Translations under genes and position numbers: made by a program | Notes under the pieces: model-generated | The model's input: only the letters and a program-made list of their open reading frames with translations | The model's database searches: none | Told to the model about the DNA's origin: nothing | Source: Caldilineaceae bacterium | Lineage (GTDB): Bacteria > Chloroflexota > Anaerolineae > Caldilineales > Caldilineaceae | NCBI GenBank assembly: GCA_022842065.1 | Contig: JALHQH010000015.1 | Coordinates: 167,559 to 231,558 of the forward strand | Direction: 5' to 3' | Length of the DNA: 64,000 nt | Part shown: positions 55,421 through 63,986 of the stretch, piece after piece | Position numbering within the stretch: position 1 is the first letter of the stretch | Layout of the letters: every line of letters starts with the position of its first letter

Positions 55421-57343
55421 TTATTGGGGTGGTTCTTGGCGCACGCGTAAGTTATCGAAGGCGAAGCGACTCTCCACCCCAGCCTCACCACCGACCACAA
55501 GCGTAACTGGCCCTGCTGCACTCAACGTTTTATCTTCAATGGTGGTTAATTCGACATCGTTGATGGTGAGCGTGAAATAGGGCCCGCGCACCCAAAGCTG
55601 GATCGTATTGGTGACACCTGCGGTCAGATCGATGGCTGTACTTGCCGTCCACGTTTGGAGGGTGTGCCACTCGTCATTGCTATAGCGTTCAAACGTATAA
55701 TAGTTGTTATCAGAAACGCGCAACATATACTCTGCTGCGCTCACTTCATCAGCACGGAAGGCAATACCCAGCCAACTGCCCGGTTTTATCGCCGCGACCA
55801 AGGTCGCATCAACGGTTAACCAGAAATCTTTTGCCGCTAACGCCGGCGCACTTGAATAACAGGATTGATTGTCCTTTTTGACGAAGATTTGGTGCTCTAG
55901 GCGGCCATTGACGATTTGGTCTTCACAGTTGACTGTCGCTGTGCTGATTCTACCCAAGTGCCAGTCATGGTGATTGTCGTCAAACTCGTCAGCAAAGATG
56001 ACATTGGTCTGTGTTGACGCGACGACCAGATTATCAAAGGCGACATCCACTCTGTTATCCGCCGTGCCAACCACGCCCAATCCGATCTCTCCTGCCCCAT
56101 TCAGTGCCCCATCTTCAACCGTAGTTATCGCTTCCCCATTGGCATAGACGGTGAGCTGTGAACCGAAGATTTCGACAGCGAAACGATTGGACTCGCCGGA
56201 ACGCAACTTGATCAACGGGCTGTAGGTACGTGCTTTGATGGTCTCCCATTCATCCGCACGGTAGCGATCAACCTCATAGGTGTTGTCCAGATAATAGAGC
56301 ACTCGATAATATTGTGCCTGTGTGCGCTCTTCGCCAACGCGTAAGAGTAGGACAACACCACTATTTGTGTCTTCCCCCTGCAACATTTGCACATCGACAA
56401 AGAGAACGAAATCCTGTGCTGTACAATCTGGGATGGTCAGCCAACCAAAGGCGTCAGTTTTAAAGGTGAAAATGCTGCGCAGTACGCCCTTGGCCATCAA
56501 ATTTTCGCGTTCGGCCAGTTCATCTGTGGCATAACCAAGCGACCAGCCCCGTTTGTTGGAAGTAAAGTCATCCTCACAGAGCACTTCAAAGTCACTTGTT
56601 TCGTCACCACCATTCATGGCTTCCGCAAGCAACGGCAGCGCAACGTTGATGGGGCGCGAGTAGCTTAACAATTCACCGATAAGCTGGCCCGACATGACTA
56701 TGGTCGGAATCGCCACCAACTCCCCCTGGGCATTGACAAGCGAACCGCCACTATTGCCGCTGGAAATATCCGCATCGGAAGCGATCCAAGTCAGCCCTTC
56801 GTCTTTGACAAAGCCAGAAAAGATGCCTTTGGTGGTAATGCGATTGCCGAGCGCATTGTCGGGGTAACCGGTGACATAGACTTCATCACCGGTGGTCAAT
56901 TGGTCAGAATCGCCTAGCGGCATAGTGGGGAAGGTGATATTGTCGATGGTTTCACCTGCCAGCGTGCTCTCGATACGCACCACTGCCAGATCTTCGTTGA
57001 CATCGGTCGCCACAACACGACCTTTGAAGATGGCAAATTCGTCAGCGCGTGCGCTGGTTGCGATCAGCACCCCGACAACACCCTCAAATAATAACAAACT
57101 CGCTTCGATGACATGATAATTGGTCAGTACAAAACCGCGTTGATCGATCAGCGAGCCGGAGCCACTGCTGATGATTTCCTCGGTGGTCAGATCGCCGATC
57201 ATAATTTGTACGGTGGCCAGGGTTGCCTGTTGTAGTGGGTTATCGGCGCGTGCCTGGGCAGGCAGTGGCCTTAGTAATGCACTGATAGATATCAAACAAC
57301 AGAGCAAGAGCGAGGTAAGCGGACGGGAACGACGAATGGACAT
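55421..57343 (-). CDS. Secreted trypsin-like serine protease with two jelly-roll domains
   Basis: The 640-residue protein has a signal peptide (core about 10-30) and a trypsin-like (Trypsin_2/HtrA-type) protease domain at about 38-245. The triad is visible as His in VLTNYHVIEAS, Asp in NEDLAVVRIE and Ser in DISSGNSGGSLV. No PDZ domain is present. Two repeats of about 175 residues follow, each starting with an acidic Phe-rich motif (EDDFTSNKRGW and ADEFDDNHHDW), like concanavalin/DUF1080-type folds. Its partners are the SBP-VWA gene just downstream and the kinase-SBP gene upstream. Confidence 0.85.
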   Translation of the reverse strand: MSIRRSRPLTSLLLCCLISISALLRPLPAQARADNPLQQATLATVQIMIGDLTTEEIISSGSGSLIDQRGFVLTNYHVIEASLLLFEGVVGVLIATSARADEFAIFKGRVVATDVNEDLAVVRIESTLAGETIDNITFPTMPLGDSDQLTTGDEVYVTGYPDNALGNRITTKGIFSGFVKDEGLTWIASDADISSGNSGGSLVNAQGELVAIPTIVMSGQLIGELLSYSRPINVALPLLAEAMNGGDETSDFEVLCEDDFTSNKRGWSLGYATDELAERENLMAKGVLRSIFTFKTDAFGWLTIPDCTAQDFVLFVDVQMLQGEDTNSGVVLLLRVGEERTQAQYYRVLYYLDNTYEVDRYRADEWETIKARTYSPLIKLRSGESNRFAVEIFGSQLTVYANGEAITTVEDGALNGAGEIGLGVVGTADNRVDVAFDNLVVASTQTNVIFADEFDDNHHDWHLGRISTATVNCEDQIVNGRLEHQIFVKKDNQSCYSSAPALAAKDFWLTVDATLVAAIKPGSWLGIAFRADEVSAAEYMLRVSDNNYYTFERYSNDEWHTLQTWTASTAIDLTAGVTNTIQLWVRGPYFTLTINDVELTTIEDKTLSAAGPVTLVVGGEAGVESRFAFDNLRVRQEPPQ

Positions 57344-57373
57344 AACGCTTTCTCCTTTGTCGTAGGCTTTTGT

Positions 57374-57413
57374 TTGTGCGATACCAACTTACGGTTAAGT
57401 TGGTATCGCACAA
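57374..57413. repeat. 18-bp perfect stem-loop
   Basis: Arms 57374-57391 and 57396-57413 pair perfectly with a 4-nt loop. It lies between the stop of the kinase-SBP gene and the start of the protease gene. No U-tract follows on the minus strand. Confidence 0.85.
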
Positions 57414-57493
57414 CTATAGCAGGCCGGTAAGCCCGGTTGTGACAAAAAGGAGATCAATTTTGTGATATTTTTGCGTGAAGTTTGCGCTACTTA

Positions 57494-60412
57494 CTAACGC
57501 GGTGGGACGACAAGACGGCATTCATCTGCTGGTAGATCGGCGCTCGTGTTGCTGTGTTGTTTTAATGGATTCCAGATACAATTGGGCGACTTGGCAAGCT
57601 TTCCCAAATTCCGCGTGTAAATATCGCCATAGTTGCCGACCTGCGCGATAATTTGCAGCGCAAAATCTTGGCGTATGAAGCCAGCGGGCGGCGGCTCTTT
57701 GGCAATGCTCTTCTCCACAATGCCGAGAAAATCCTTATACTGTTGTGCCGATAAAGTTTCATTTTGCGTTACAAGCTGACTAATCACCCCGTCAATTTCA
57801 GGACTGGGATTGGGTAAGGTGAGCAGTTTGATATCACTTTGTTTGATACCGACCTGTTCACCGTAGAAAATTGCCCAAATCACTTGTTTAAGCATGTCTA
57901 GCCATTGACTGTCACCCTGCATGACAAAAGGGGCCAGCGGTTCAAAGGCAATCCCTTGTGCTGTGGGGATAATGACATCCAATTTTAATCGTTCACGCGT
58001 CTCTTTTAGGGCAAAAAGTTGCGATTCATCGCTGGCCATAATGGTGCATAGCTCACCTTTTAAATAGGTATCGGCGGCGTTACCATTGGTCAGAAATTCT
58101 TCACCTTTATCATCGCGTGTGATGATCTGTTCCTCGTCAAAATAAGTGCGTAAGGTTTTGACCGTCGTTGTTCTTTCCAGCACACAAATATTTTTCGCTA
58201 AAGCTTGTAAATATTCAATCGTTTCCTGCGCATTATTCAACTGTTGACCCTCTACCAACTCGGGTGCTAAGATGAACTTCAAACCATCGTAATAAATGAC
58301 GGGACCAAAGTCGACCAGCAATTCGCGCTCTGCCGTCCAGGTTGTGTTGCGAAAAGCAATATCAACCAGCCCATCGCGGACAGCCGCAAAGCGCTCAAAG
58401 ACCTGTGGTTCTCCCTCTACCTGTGCGCTACTCGTCGCCAGATTTAGAAAGACCACTTTCTCTTCGTATTGACCAAAGATGGCAACGGCCATTGCTTTAC
58501 AGAAATCGACATCAAAGCCTTCGGCCAGATCGTATAACCTTGCTTGCGTCCCTGCTTTCGCGGTAGTAAATGTGATTGTCCCACTGTTGCCCAGCTCATT
58601 ACTGAACCCTGGTATATCGCCGGCAACACCGCAAATCAGGTAACCACGTGCTTTAATGCGCGCTAAGATGGTGCCATTTTGGGGTGGCCACTGATCTTGC
58701 AGCGCAATCGTCGGCATTGGGGTCGCCGTTGGCACTGCCGTGGCTGTTGGCAATGGCGTTTGGGTTGGTACCGCGGTTGGCCAAGCTGTTAACGTCGCGG
58801 CAACAACTTCAGCAAGTGGTACCGCCGCGGTTGCCGACTCAGCGCTAGGCTCATCAACCCATGTCGACAGCAGCCGTGGTGCGTTGACGCCGATCATTAT
58901 CCCCGCGCTGAGCAACACGGCCCCGCCAATCGCAAGCAACCATTTTTGCATACTGTTTTTCCCTTTTGGCTTGTATGGAACAGTTAACGGCAATTCCATC
59001 AATTCTTTTACGGTCACCGCGCCCACTAATAGGAGCGCACGTTGATAGGGTGTGCGTTCGAATTTGAGTGACCCCATAAAAACCAGAAAAAGGCCGCGGT
59101 AATATTCGCGCCAACTGCCACCACGCGGTAGGTAGCGTTTTGCCAGTTGGCGAATTTTGTACAATACGGTATAGGCTTCCTGCCACTGTTTTACCGGTGC
59201 CCGTCGGCTTGGTGCGTCACTATGCAGGGCATTGAGGATCTTAACTAGATCATTCGGATTGTTGCGTTGGGCTAAGCCTGGTGCTAAGAGTTCCGCAATC
59301 GCATGATCTTCTAGCCGCTGTAGGTCAAAAAGTGTCGGTCCACCCTCTCTGGTATGGAAAAAGTCAATTAACCAGGCAAAACCGGTGCGCTCATGCACTA
59401 CAATGTTGCGCAGATTAAGATCGCCGTGGATGATCGATGATTTGACGACAGGTGCTTCTTGGAGAAAGAGCTCAACAAATTGCAGTGGGCTGGGGTATTG
59501 TTTGCCCTGGACCTGAAATTCACGATCATCCTTTGCAAAGATCACCGCCGCTTGATGTGCATCCTGGCTTAACAATTCGGCGCGCGTGGCTGTAATCTGG
59601 GCAATGACCTCGGGGATGATTTGTCCTGGCTGAAATTGGGCTGGGTCAATCCCTGCTAACTTTACGCGTAGATTCGGTGAATGCTCTGGTTGCGGCGTTC
59701 GCCCCTGTAAACGTAGGATCCCCTCACGACAATCCGTAATTTCAAAGTCGAGCAACCGGATTGTTTGGTTAATCTGCAGGGGTCTCACCGCGCTCCACTC
59801 GATCCGACCGGATTGGAGCACATCCTGGACATTGGGCGCATGGATGGCTTGGAGGGTTAGATGAACGGGTAAAAGTCGATCATATTCCTCACTGTACCAA
59901 ATGGTGGCTTCTTTGTGGCTGTCCCACCAGTGGGCGCCATAGGCTTCGAAGATGTGTTCCAGTACTTCGGCTGTTGCATTGCCACCATGTTGGTTAAAGT
60001 ATTCTAACAGACTGTTATCCGCGGTGTCTTTTTTCTGGCTATCCTTTTTTTGACTCAAGAAATTATAAATGATGACCCCAAGCGTCTGCTCTTCATTCGC
60101 AAAGAGGCCACCGCGTAATTCCACGCGATATTCTGGTGACGTGTTCATCACCAAATTATCATATGCTTGTACTTCCGGTTTGAGTCCATATGGATGGTCA
60201 AACTTGGCAATTTCGAAGCGGTGATCATAACGCTCAACTAAGAAAACCAGTGCCCCGCTTTTTCCCGTTGCGATCTGGCGTACCACCGTGGATATCGCAT
60301 AGCCAGTATAGGCCTGATCAAGTAATTTGAGCTGTGCCTCGCTTAGTTTGACACCATCGGCCCAGCCGATGTTTTTCGGTTCATAAGCCTTATTTCCATT
60401 CGTAGTGGCCAT
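57494..60412 (-). CDS. Kinase-like domain, membrane segment and extracellular solute-binding domain fusion
   Basis: The 972-residue protein has three parts. Residues about 40-460 form a kinase-like domain: a Gly/Ser-rich N-lobe ATGKSGALVFLV, Lys70 in FEIAKFDHP, catalytic loop HGDLNLRN (329-336) and metal-binding LIDFFHT (Asp350). One membrane segment lies at about 490-510, then a Pro/Thr linker. The C-terminal part (about 578-965) is a type-3 (amino-acid) SBP with RIKARGYLICGVAGDIPGFS and GFDVDFCKAMAVAIFG. This topology puts the kinase inside and the ligand-binding domain outside. The kinase residues look complete. Downstream are the protease and SBP-VWA genes. Confidence 0.88.
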   Translation of the reverse strand: MATTNGNKAYEPKNIGWADGVKLSEAQLKLLDQAYTGYAISTVVRQIATGKSGALVFLVERYDHRFEIAKFDHPYGLKPEVQAYDNLVMNTSPEYRVELRGGLFANEEQTLGVIIYNFLSQKKDSQKKDTADNSLLEYFNQHGGNATAEVLEHIFEAYGAHWWDSHKEATIWYSEEYDRLLPVHLTLQAIHAPNVQDVLQSGRIEWSAVRPLQINQTIRLLDFEITDCREGILRLQGRTPQPEHSPNLRVKLAGIDPAQFQPGQIIPEVIAQITATRAELLSQDAHQAAVIFAKDDREFQVQGKQYPSPLQFVELFLQEAPVVKSSIIHGDLNLRNIVVHERTGFAWLIDFFHTREGGPTLFDLQRLEDHAIAELLAPGLAQRNNPNDLVKILNALHSDAPSRRAPVKQWQEAYTVLYKIRQLAKRYLPRGGSWREYYRGLFLVFMGSLKFERTPYQRALLLVGAVTVKELMELPLTVPYKPKGKNSMQKWLLAIGGAVLLSAGIMIGVNAPRLLSTWVDEPSAESATAAVPLAEVVAATLTAWPTAVPTQTPLPTATAVPTATPMPTIALQDQWPPQNGTILARIKARGYLICGVAGDIPGFSNELGNSGTITFTTAKAGTQARLYDLAEGFDVDFCKAMAVAIFGQYEEKVVFLNLATSSAQVEGEPQVFERFAAVRDGLVDIAFRNTTWTAERELLVDFGPVIYYDGLKFILAPELVEGQQLNNAQETIEYLQALAKNICVLERTTTVKTLRTYFDEEQIITRDDKGEEFLTNGNAADTYLKGELCTIMASDESQLFALKETRERLKLDVIIPTAQGIAFEPLAPFVMQGDSQWLDMLKQVIWAIFYGEQVGIKQSDIKLLTLPNPSPEIDGVISQLVTQNETLSAQQYKDFLGIVEKSIAKEPPPAGFIRQDFALQIIAQVGNYGDIYTRNLGKLAKSPNCIWNPLKQHSNTSADLPADECRLVVPPR

Positions 60413-60579
60413 CGTCGTAAGACTCTCTGTGTAAAATAAGTGCTAAGCTTGGTGGATTAAGTGGTCAAGCGTTGCATGATAGGTCGGCTGAGGTGGCTGT
60501 TCTGTACAATCTGCCCGCCGCTCTCCCAAAATGTTACAAATTTGTTCGGACTTTGTCACAAATTGGCTACTTGGGCCTG

Positions 60580-60585
60580 TATAAT
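60580..60585 (+). promoter_or_regulatory. Possible -10 box upstream of the ATPase-winged-helix gene
   Basis: TATAAT occurs at 60580-60585 in the divergent region 60413-60697, 118 bp before the plus-strand start. No -35 sequence with good spacing was found, so the assignment is weak. A palindromic ACAAATTTGT lies just upstream near 60535-60545. Confidence 0.3.
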
Positions 60586-60697
60586 AAGCGGAAATCATCA
60601 TGCAGTTATCACCATGATGAATTTTACTATAACGTTTGTTAGATTACAATAAATGACAAAAAGTGGGAGATATGACAACCAATCGGAAGCCACACCT

Positions 60698-62110
60698 ATG
60701 ACCATCACCCCATCCACGTCGAAATGGACCACCTTCCCCGCCGACTACCGCGCCGCCGCCATCGCCGAGATCCTGCGCTGGGTAACCCTCGGCCAGAGCG
60801 GCGTCGTAGTCGGCACCAGCGGCACAGGTAAATCGAATATTGCCGGCTACCTCGCCCATCGTCCTGATGTCATCAGGGGGTACTTACCGCAAGGTGACCA
60901 CGCTTACTGTTTTCTGCTGCTCGATTTTAACGGGCTGCCTCTGATTACCGCGGCGAATTTCTACCGGGTCATGCTCTACACGCTGGAAGAAGTGGTGCTA
61001 AAGGATTTCGCGCTGCGGCAGGAGTGGCAGCTGATCATGGGCCGCGTCACCAATCCTGCTGATGTCCTTGCCCTCTACTTTGCGCTGCAACGGGCCCATC
61101 AATTGCTGATTGATCGCGGGGGCAAGCAGATCGTCTGGCTGTTTGACTACTTTGATAAGGGCTGTGTCAAGCTGGATGTGGACACGCTGAACAGCCTGCG
61201 TAATCTGCGTGATCAGTTCAAGGATCGGCTCACCTATGTCGCCTTTGCCCGCGCACCGCTGGCACGCCTGCGCCATCCAACCGGCTATGACGAATTTCAT
61301 GAGATCATGGTCATGCATACCTGCTGGGTGGGGGCGATGTCGACCACCGATGGGCAGTGGGTGGCCGACCAGGTGCGCACTCGCTATGGCAAAACCGGGG
61401 CAACGTTGCCGCCAGCCGCGGTGGACAGCCTCTTTACCCTCTGTGGCGGCTGGCCGGCCTTGCTCAAAGTTGCTTATACAGCACTAGCTGAAGGTGACTT
61501 GCCATTGCAGGATGACGAGCGCGCCTGGCAAACAAAGTTATTGGCCAATCGGGCTTTTCAGCAAAATTGTCAGGAGATCTGGGCTAGCTGTACGCCCGAT
61601 GAGCAAGCTGTCTTGCGGGTGATCGCTGAATATGGCGAGCAGGCCAAAGTCCGCCCGGCTGACCTCGCCTATCTACAGCAGATTGGTTTGTTGACCGCCG
61701 ACCGCAACACGCTGCCGCGCATCTTTGCACCGGTTTTTGCTGAATTTATCCGTCGTCAACATGTGCATGCGGAAACCGGGATTCGCATTGAGAAGGGCAT
61801 GGCCTATAAGGATGGTGTGCCCCTGCCCGAAGGATTGGCTGATCTGGAATTCCGCCTGTTGACCTACTTCTGCCGCCATGCGGGCGAGGAGGTCTGCCTG
61901 CGTGAGGAAATTGACCGCTATCTCTGGCCGGATGAGCCGGATCTGACGAATGAAGGAACGGGCAAAGAGTGGGAGCGCCTGCGCGCCGTCGTCACCCGCC
62001 TGCGCACCAAGATCGGCGATACGCGGCGTGAGACCCCTTGGACCTACATTCGCACCGTCCATGGCCGTGGTTATCAATTTGTGCAGCCCCCACCCGTGGC
62101 CGCCAAGTGA
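60698..62110 (+). CDS. STAND-type ATPase fused to a winged-helix DNA-binding domain
   Basis: The 470-residue protein has an N-terminal P-loop ATPase (Walker A GTSGTGKSN at about residues 38-46, Walker B IVWLFDYFD near 150). A helical middle region follows. The C-terminal OmpR-like winged helix (about 385-468) contains LRAVVTRLRTKIGD and the closing VHGRGYQFV. It likely regulates transcription in an ATP-dependent way. GGAAG precedes the chosen ATG; an ATG 15 codons earlier lacks a ribosome site. The ATPase resembles the one encoded at 21303-22325. Confidence 0.85.
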   Translation: MTITPSTSKWTTFPADYRAAAIAEILRWVTLGQSGVVVGTSGTGKSNIAGYLAHRPDVIRGYLPQGDHAYCFLLLDFNGLPLITAANFYRVMLYTLEEVVLKDFALRQEWQLIMGRVTNPADVLALYFALQRAHQLLIDRGGKQIVWLFDYFDKGCVKLDVDTLNSLRNLRDQFKDRLTYVAFARAPLARLRHPTGYDEFHEIMVMHTCWVGAMSTTDGQWVADQVRTRYGKTGATLPPAAVDSLFTLCGGWPALLKVAYTALAEGDLPLQDDERAWQTKLLANRAFQQNCQEIWASCTPDEQAVLRVIAEYGEQAKVRPADLAYLQQIGLLTADRNTLPRIFAPVFAEFIRRQHVHAETGIRIEKGMAYKDGVPLPEGLADLEFRLLTYFCRHAGEEVCLREEIDRYLWPDEPDLTNEGTGKEWERLRAVVTRLRTKIGDTRRETPWTYIRTVHGRGYQFVQPPPVAAK

Positions 62111-62161
62111 GCAGTGTATGCCAGCAGCAGTCGGGCTGAAATACGCCCGAATTTTGGGGCT

Positions 62162-62230
62162 AACGTCCCCGGCACAGGCCAGACGATGGCTGCGGTGATC
62201 CTGTAATTTGTGGCCTGTGCCGGGGACGTT
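62162..62230. repeat. 20-bp perfect stem-loop after the ATPase-winged-helix gene
   Basis: Arms 62162-62181 and 62211-62230 pair perfectly around a 29-nt loop. The arm begins AACGTCCCCGGCACAGG. A related sequence, AACGTCCGCGGCACGG, starts at 63932 near the window end, so this is a repeated palindromic family. No T-tract follows. Confidence 0.85.
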
Positions 62231-62349
62231 GAGACGCTCACCCCTTTTTTAGGACGCACCCCTGATCGTGGTGCTGATTGACTTGCTATGCCGTTTCGCT
62301 TAGAATATGTGTGCGATGATTGGTTAAAGTGGGTAGCGGAGTTTGATTC

Positions 62350-63897
62350 ATGCGCTTCTTTAATACTTCGGGTCCCTGTGACCCGGACAAACATTATACC
62401 GTAATGCGTGAAGCGCTCGTCGCGGAAGGGCAAAAGCTGGTTGACCAAGGGCGCTATTTTACGATTTTTTCGCCGCGTCAGGCCGGCAAAACGACCTATT
62501 TTCAGCTCTTGTTTCATGAATTACAACAGAAAGCATATGCGCCAATTTGGATCACACTGGAAGGTTTAAAAACGCTATCCCAGGAACGATTTTATCAAGC
62601 CCTTGATCAACTGCTTCACCGCCAGTTAGCCAAATACCAGATCGAAGTTGACCATAAACTGCATGACCAATTTAGTATTCAGGAATTGTTTGCTAAAGCG
62701 TTGCCCGTTGCCCCGCCAATTGTGTTGGTGATCGATGAATTTGAAGCAATTCCTACGATTGTTCTCAGCGATTTTCTGCATACATTACGTTCGATTTATC
62801 AACAGCGCGAATTTTATGCGTTACATTCTGTCATGCTGGTCGGTGTTAGCACGTTGGCAGAACTAGTTGTCTCTTCTGCTTCGCCCTTCAATATTGTTGA
62901 TCAATTGCAAATTCCTTATTTTTCTTTGGCCGAAGTGCAGGAACTTGTCGGGCAACATGTCAGCGAAACGGGGCAACCATTTGCCGCTGCCGTGATTCAG
63001 GCCATTTACGATAACACGCAAGGCCAACCAGGGCTGGTCTGTGCCTTCTGTCAATATCTGGTTGAAAAAGTAGTCCCTGATCCCAGTCAACCTGTGACGA
63101 TGGATCATTTTTATCCCACCCTTAGGCACTTTTTAACCGAACGGTTTGATAAAAATATTCTTAACGTCGTCCAAAAGGCCAGAGAAAAACAGGACTTTAT
63201 GCTGCGCGTCCTCTTTGCAGAGACGCCCATTATCTTTAATTTGAATGAACCGAATATCGCCTATCTCTATGCGCATGGCGTGATTGATAATGTCGCCGGC
63301 TTTGTCCAAGTACCCGTCCCGCTTTACAGTAAGGCATTAATTGCTGCCTTTCGACCCGCCGTCAATGGTGAGGCCGAACATTTTTTGACCTCGGCCCATG
63401 ATACGCTGCGTGAATATGTCACCCCTACCGGTCTGAATCTCCACGCCCTACTAAACAAATATCAGGAATATGTCGGTCGGCGTGGTTTTCGCGCGTTCGA
63501 TACCAAACAACTTAAAGAGAGTGCCTGGCACTATTCGCTAGATAGTTTTATCAACTTTTTTATTGAACGGCTCGGCGGTGAGACCTTCATTGAGGTGCCC
63601 GGTGGTAGAGGACGCACTGATATTTTGATCTTGTATCGCGCCCAAAAATCGATTATCGAAACCAAAATTTTTACCGATCAAAGCTACTTTCAACAGGGCA
63701 AACATCAACTGGCTGACTACCTGTCAACAGAGGGCTTGACCGAAGGCTATTACGTGGTCTTCAGTCGCAAACATACCAACCAAGACACGCTCTATTTTGA
63801 CGAAACGATCGATGGTAAACGCATCTATACCTATATCATCCGCACTAATTTGCAACCGCCCAGTCGGCACCGCCCGCGTAAAGAGCGCCAGCGATAA
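62350..63897 (+). CDS. AAA-like ATPase with C-terminal PD-(D/E)XK-like nuclease domain
   Basis: The 515-residue protein starts with an AAA-like ATPase (Walker A FSPRQAGKTT at about residue 40, Walker B IVLVIDEFEAI near 127), typical of the AAA-like/AAA-ATPase family found in defence and mobile contexts. The C-terminal part (about 400-495) has GRTDILIL and IIETKIF, an Asp followed by Glu-x-Lys as in PD-(D/E)XK nucleases. Such proteins are frequent in Chloroflexota and Bacteroidota genomes, with unproven function. The start has GGAG at 9 nt. Confidence 0.85.
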   Translation: MRFFNTSGPCDPDKHYTVMREALVAEGQKLVDQGRYFTIFSPRQAGKTTYFQLLFHELQQKAYAPIWITLEGLKTLSQERFYQALDQLLHRQLAKYQIEVDHKLHDQFSIQELFAKALPVAPPIVLVIDEFEAIPTIVLSDFLHTLRSIYQQREFYALHSVMLVGVSTLAELVVSSASPFNIVDQLQIPYFSLAEVQELVGQHVSETGQPFAAAVIQAIYDNTQGQPGLVCAFCQYLVEKVVPDPSQPVTMDHFYPTLRHFLTERFDKNILNVVQKAREKQDFMLRVLFAETPIIFNLNEPNIAYLYAHGVIDNVAGFVQVPVPLYSKALIAAFRPAVNGEAEHFLTSAHDTLREYVTPTGLNLHALLNKYQEYVGRRGFRAFDTKQLKESAWHYSLDSFINFFIERLGGETFIEVPGGRGRTDILILYRAQKSIIETKIFTDQSYFQQGKHQLADYLSTEGLTEGYYVVFSRKHTNQDTLYFDETIDGKRIYTYIIRTNLQPPSRHRPRKERQR

Positions 63898-63944
63898 TCG
63901 CATGTTATAGGTATCTAGGTAAGTTCTAGCCAACGTCCGCGGCA

Positions 63945-63986
63945 CGGCGCACACCAATCTTCGTTAACGAAGATTGGTGTGCGCCG
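63945..63986. repeat. 42-bp perfect loopless palindrome at the contig end
   Basis: Arms 63945-63965 and 63966-63986 are exact reverse complements around GTTAAC. It lies 3' of the nuclease-ATPase gene. The outer flank AACGTCCGCGGCA (63932-63944) would continue the stem if its complement followed, but the sequence switches to adapter at 63987. Confidence 0.8.

Noticed and set aside
55396..55521. N-terminal extension of the second SBP-VWA gene
   Set aside because: It overlaps the protease gene by about 100 bp, lacks a ribosome site, and the membrane segment begins right after the internal ATG with AAGGAG.
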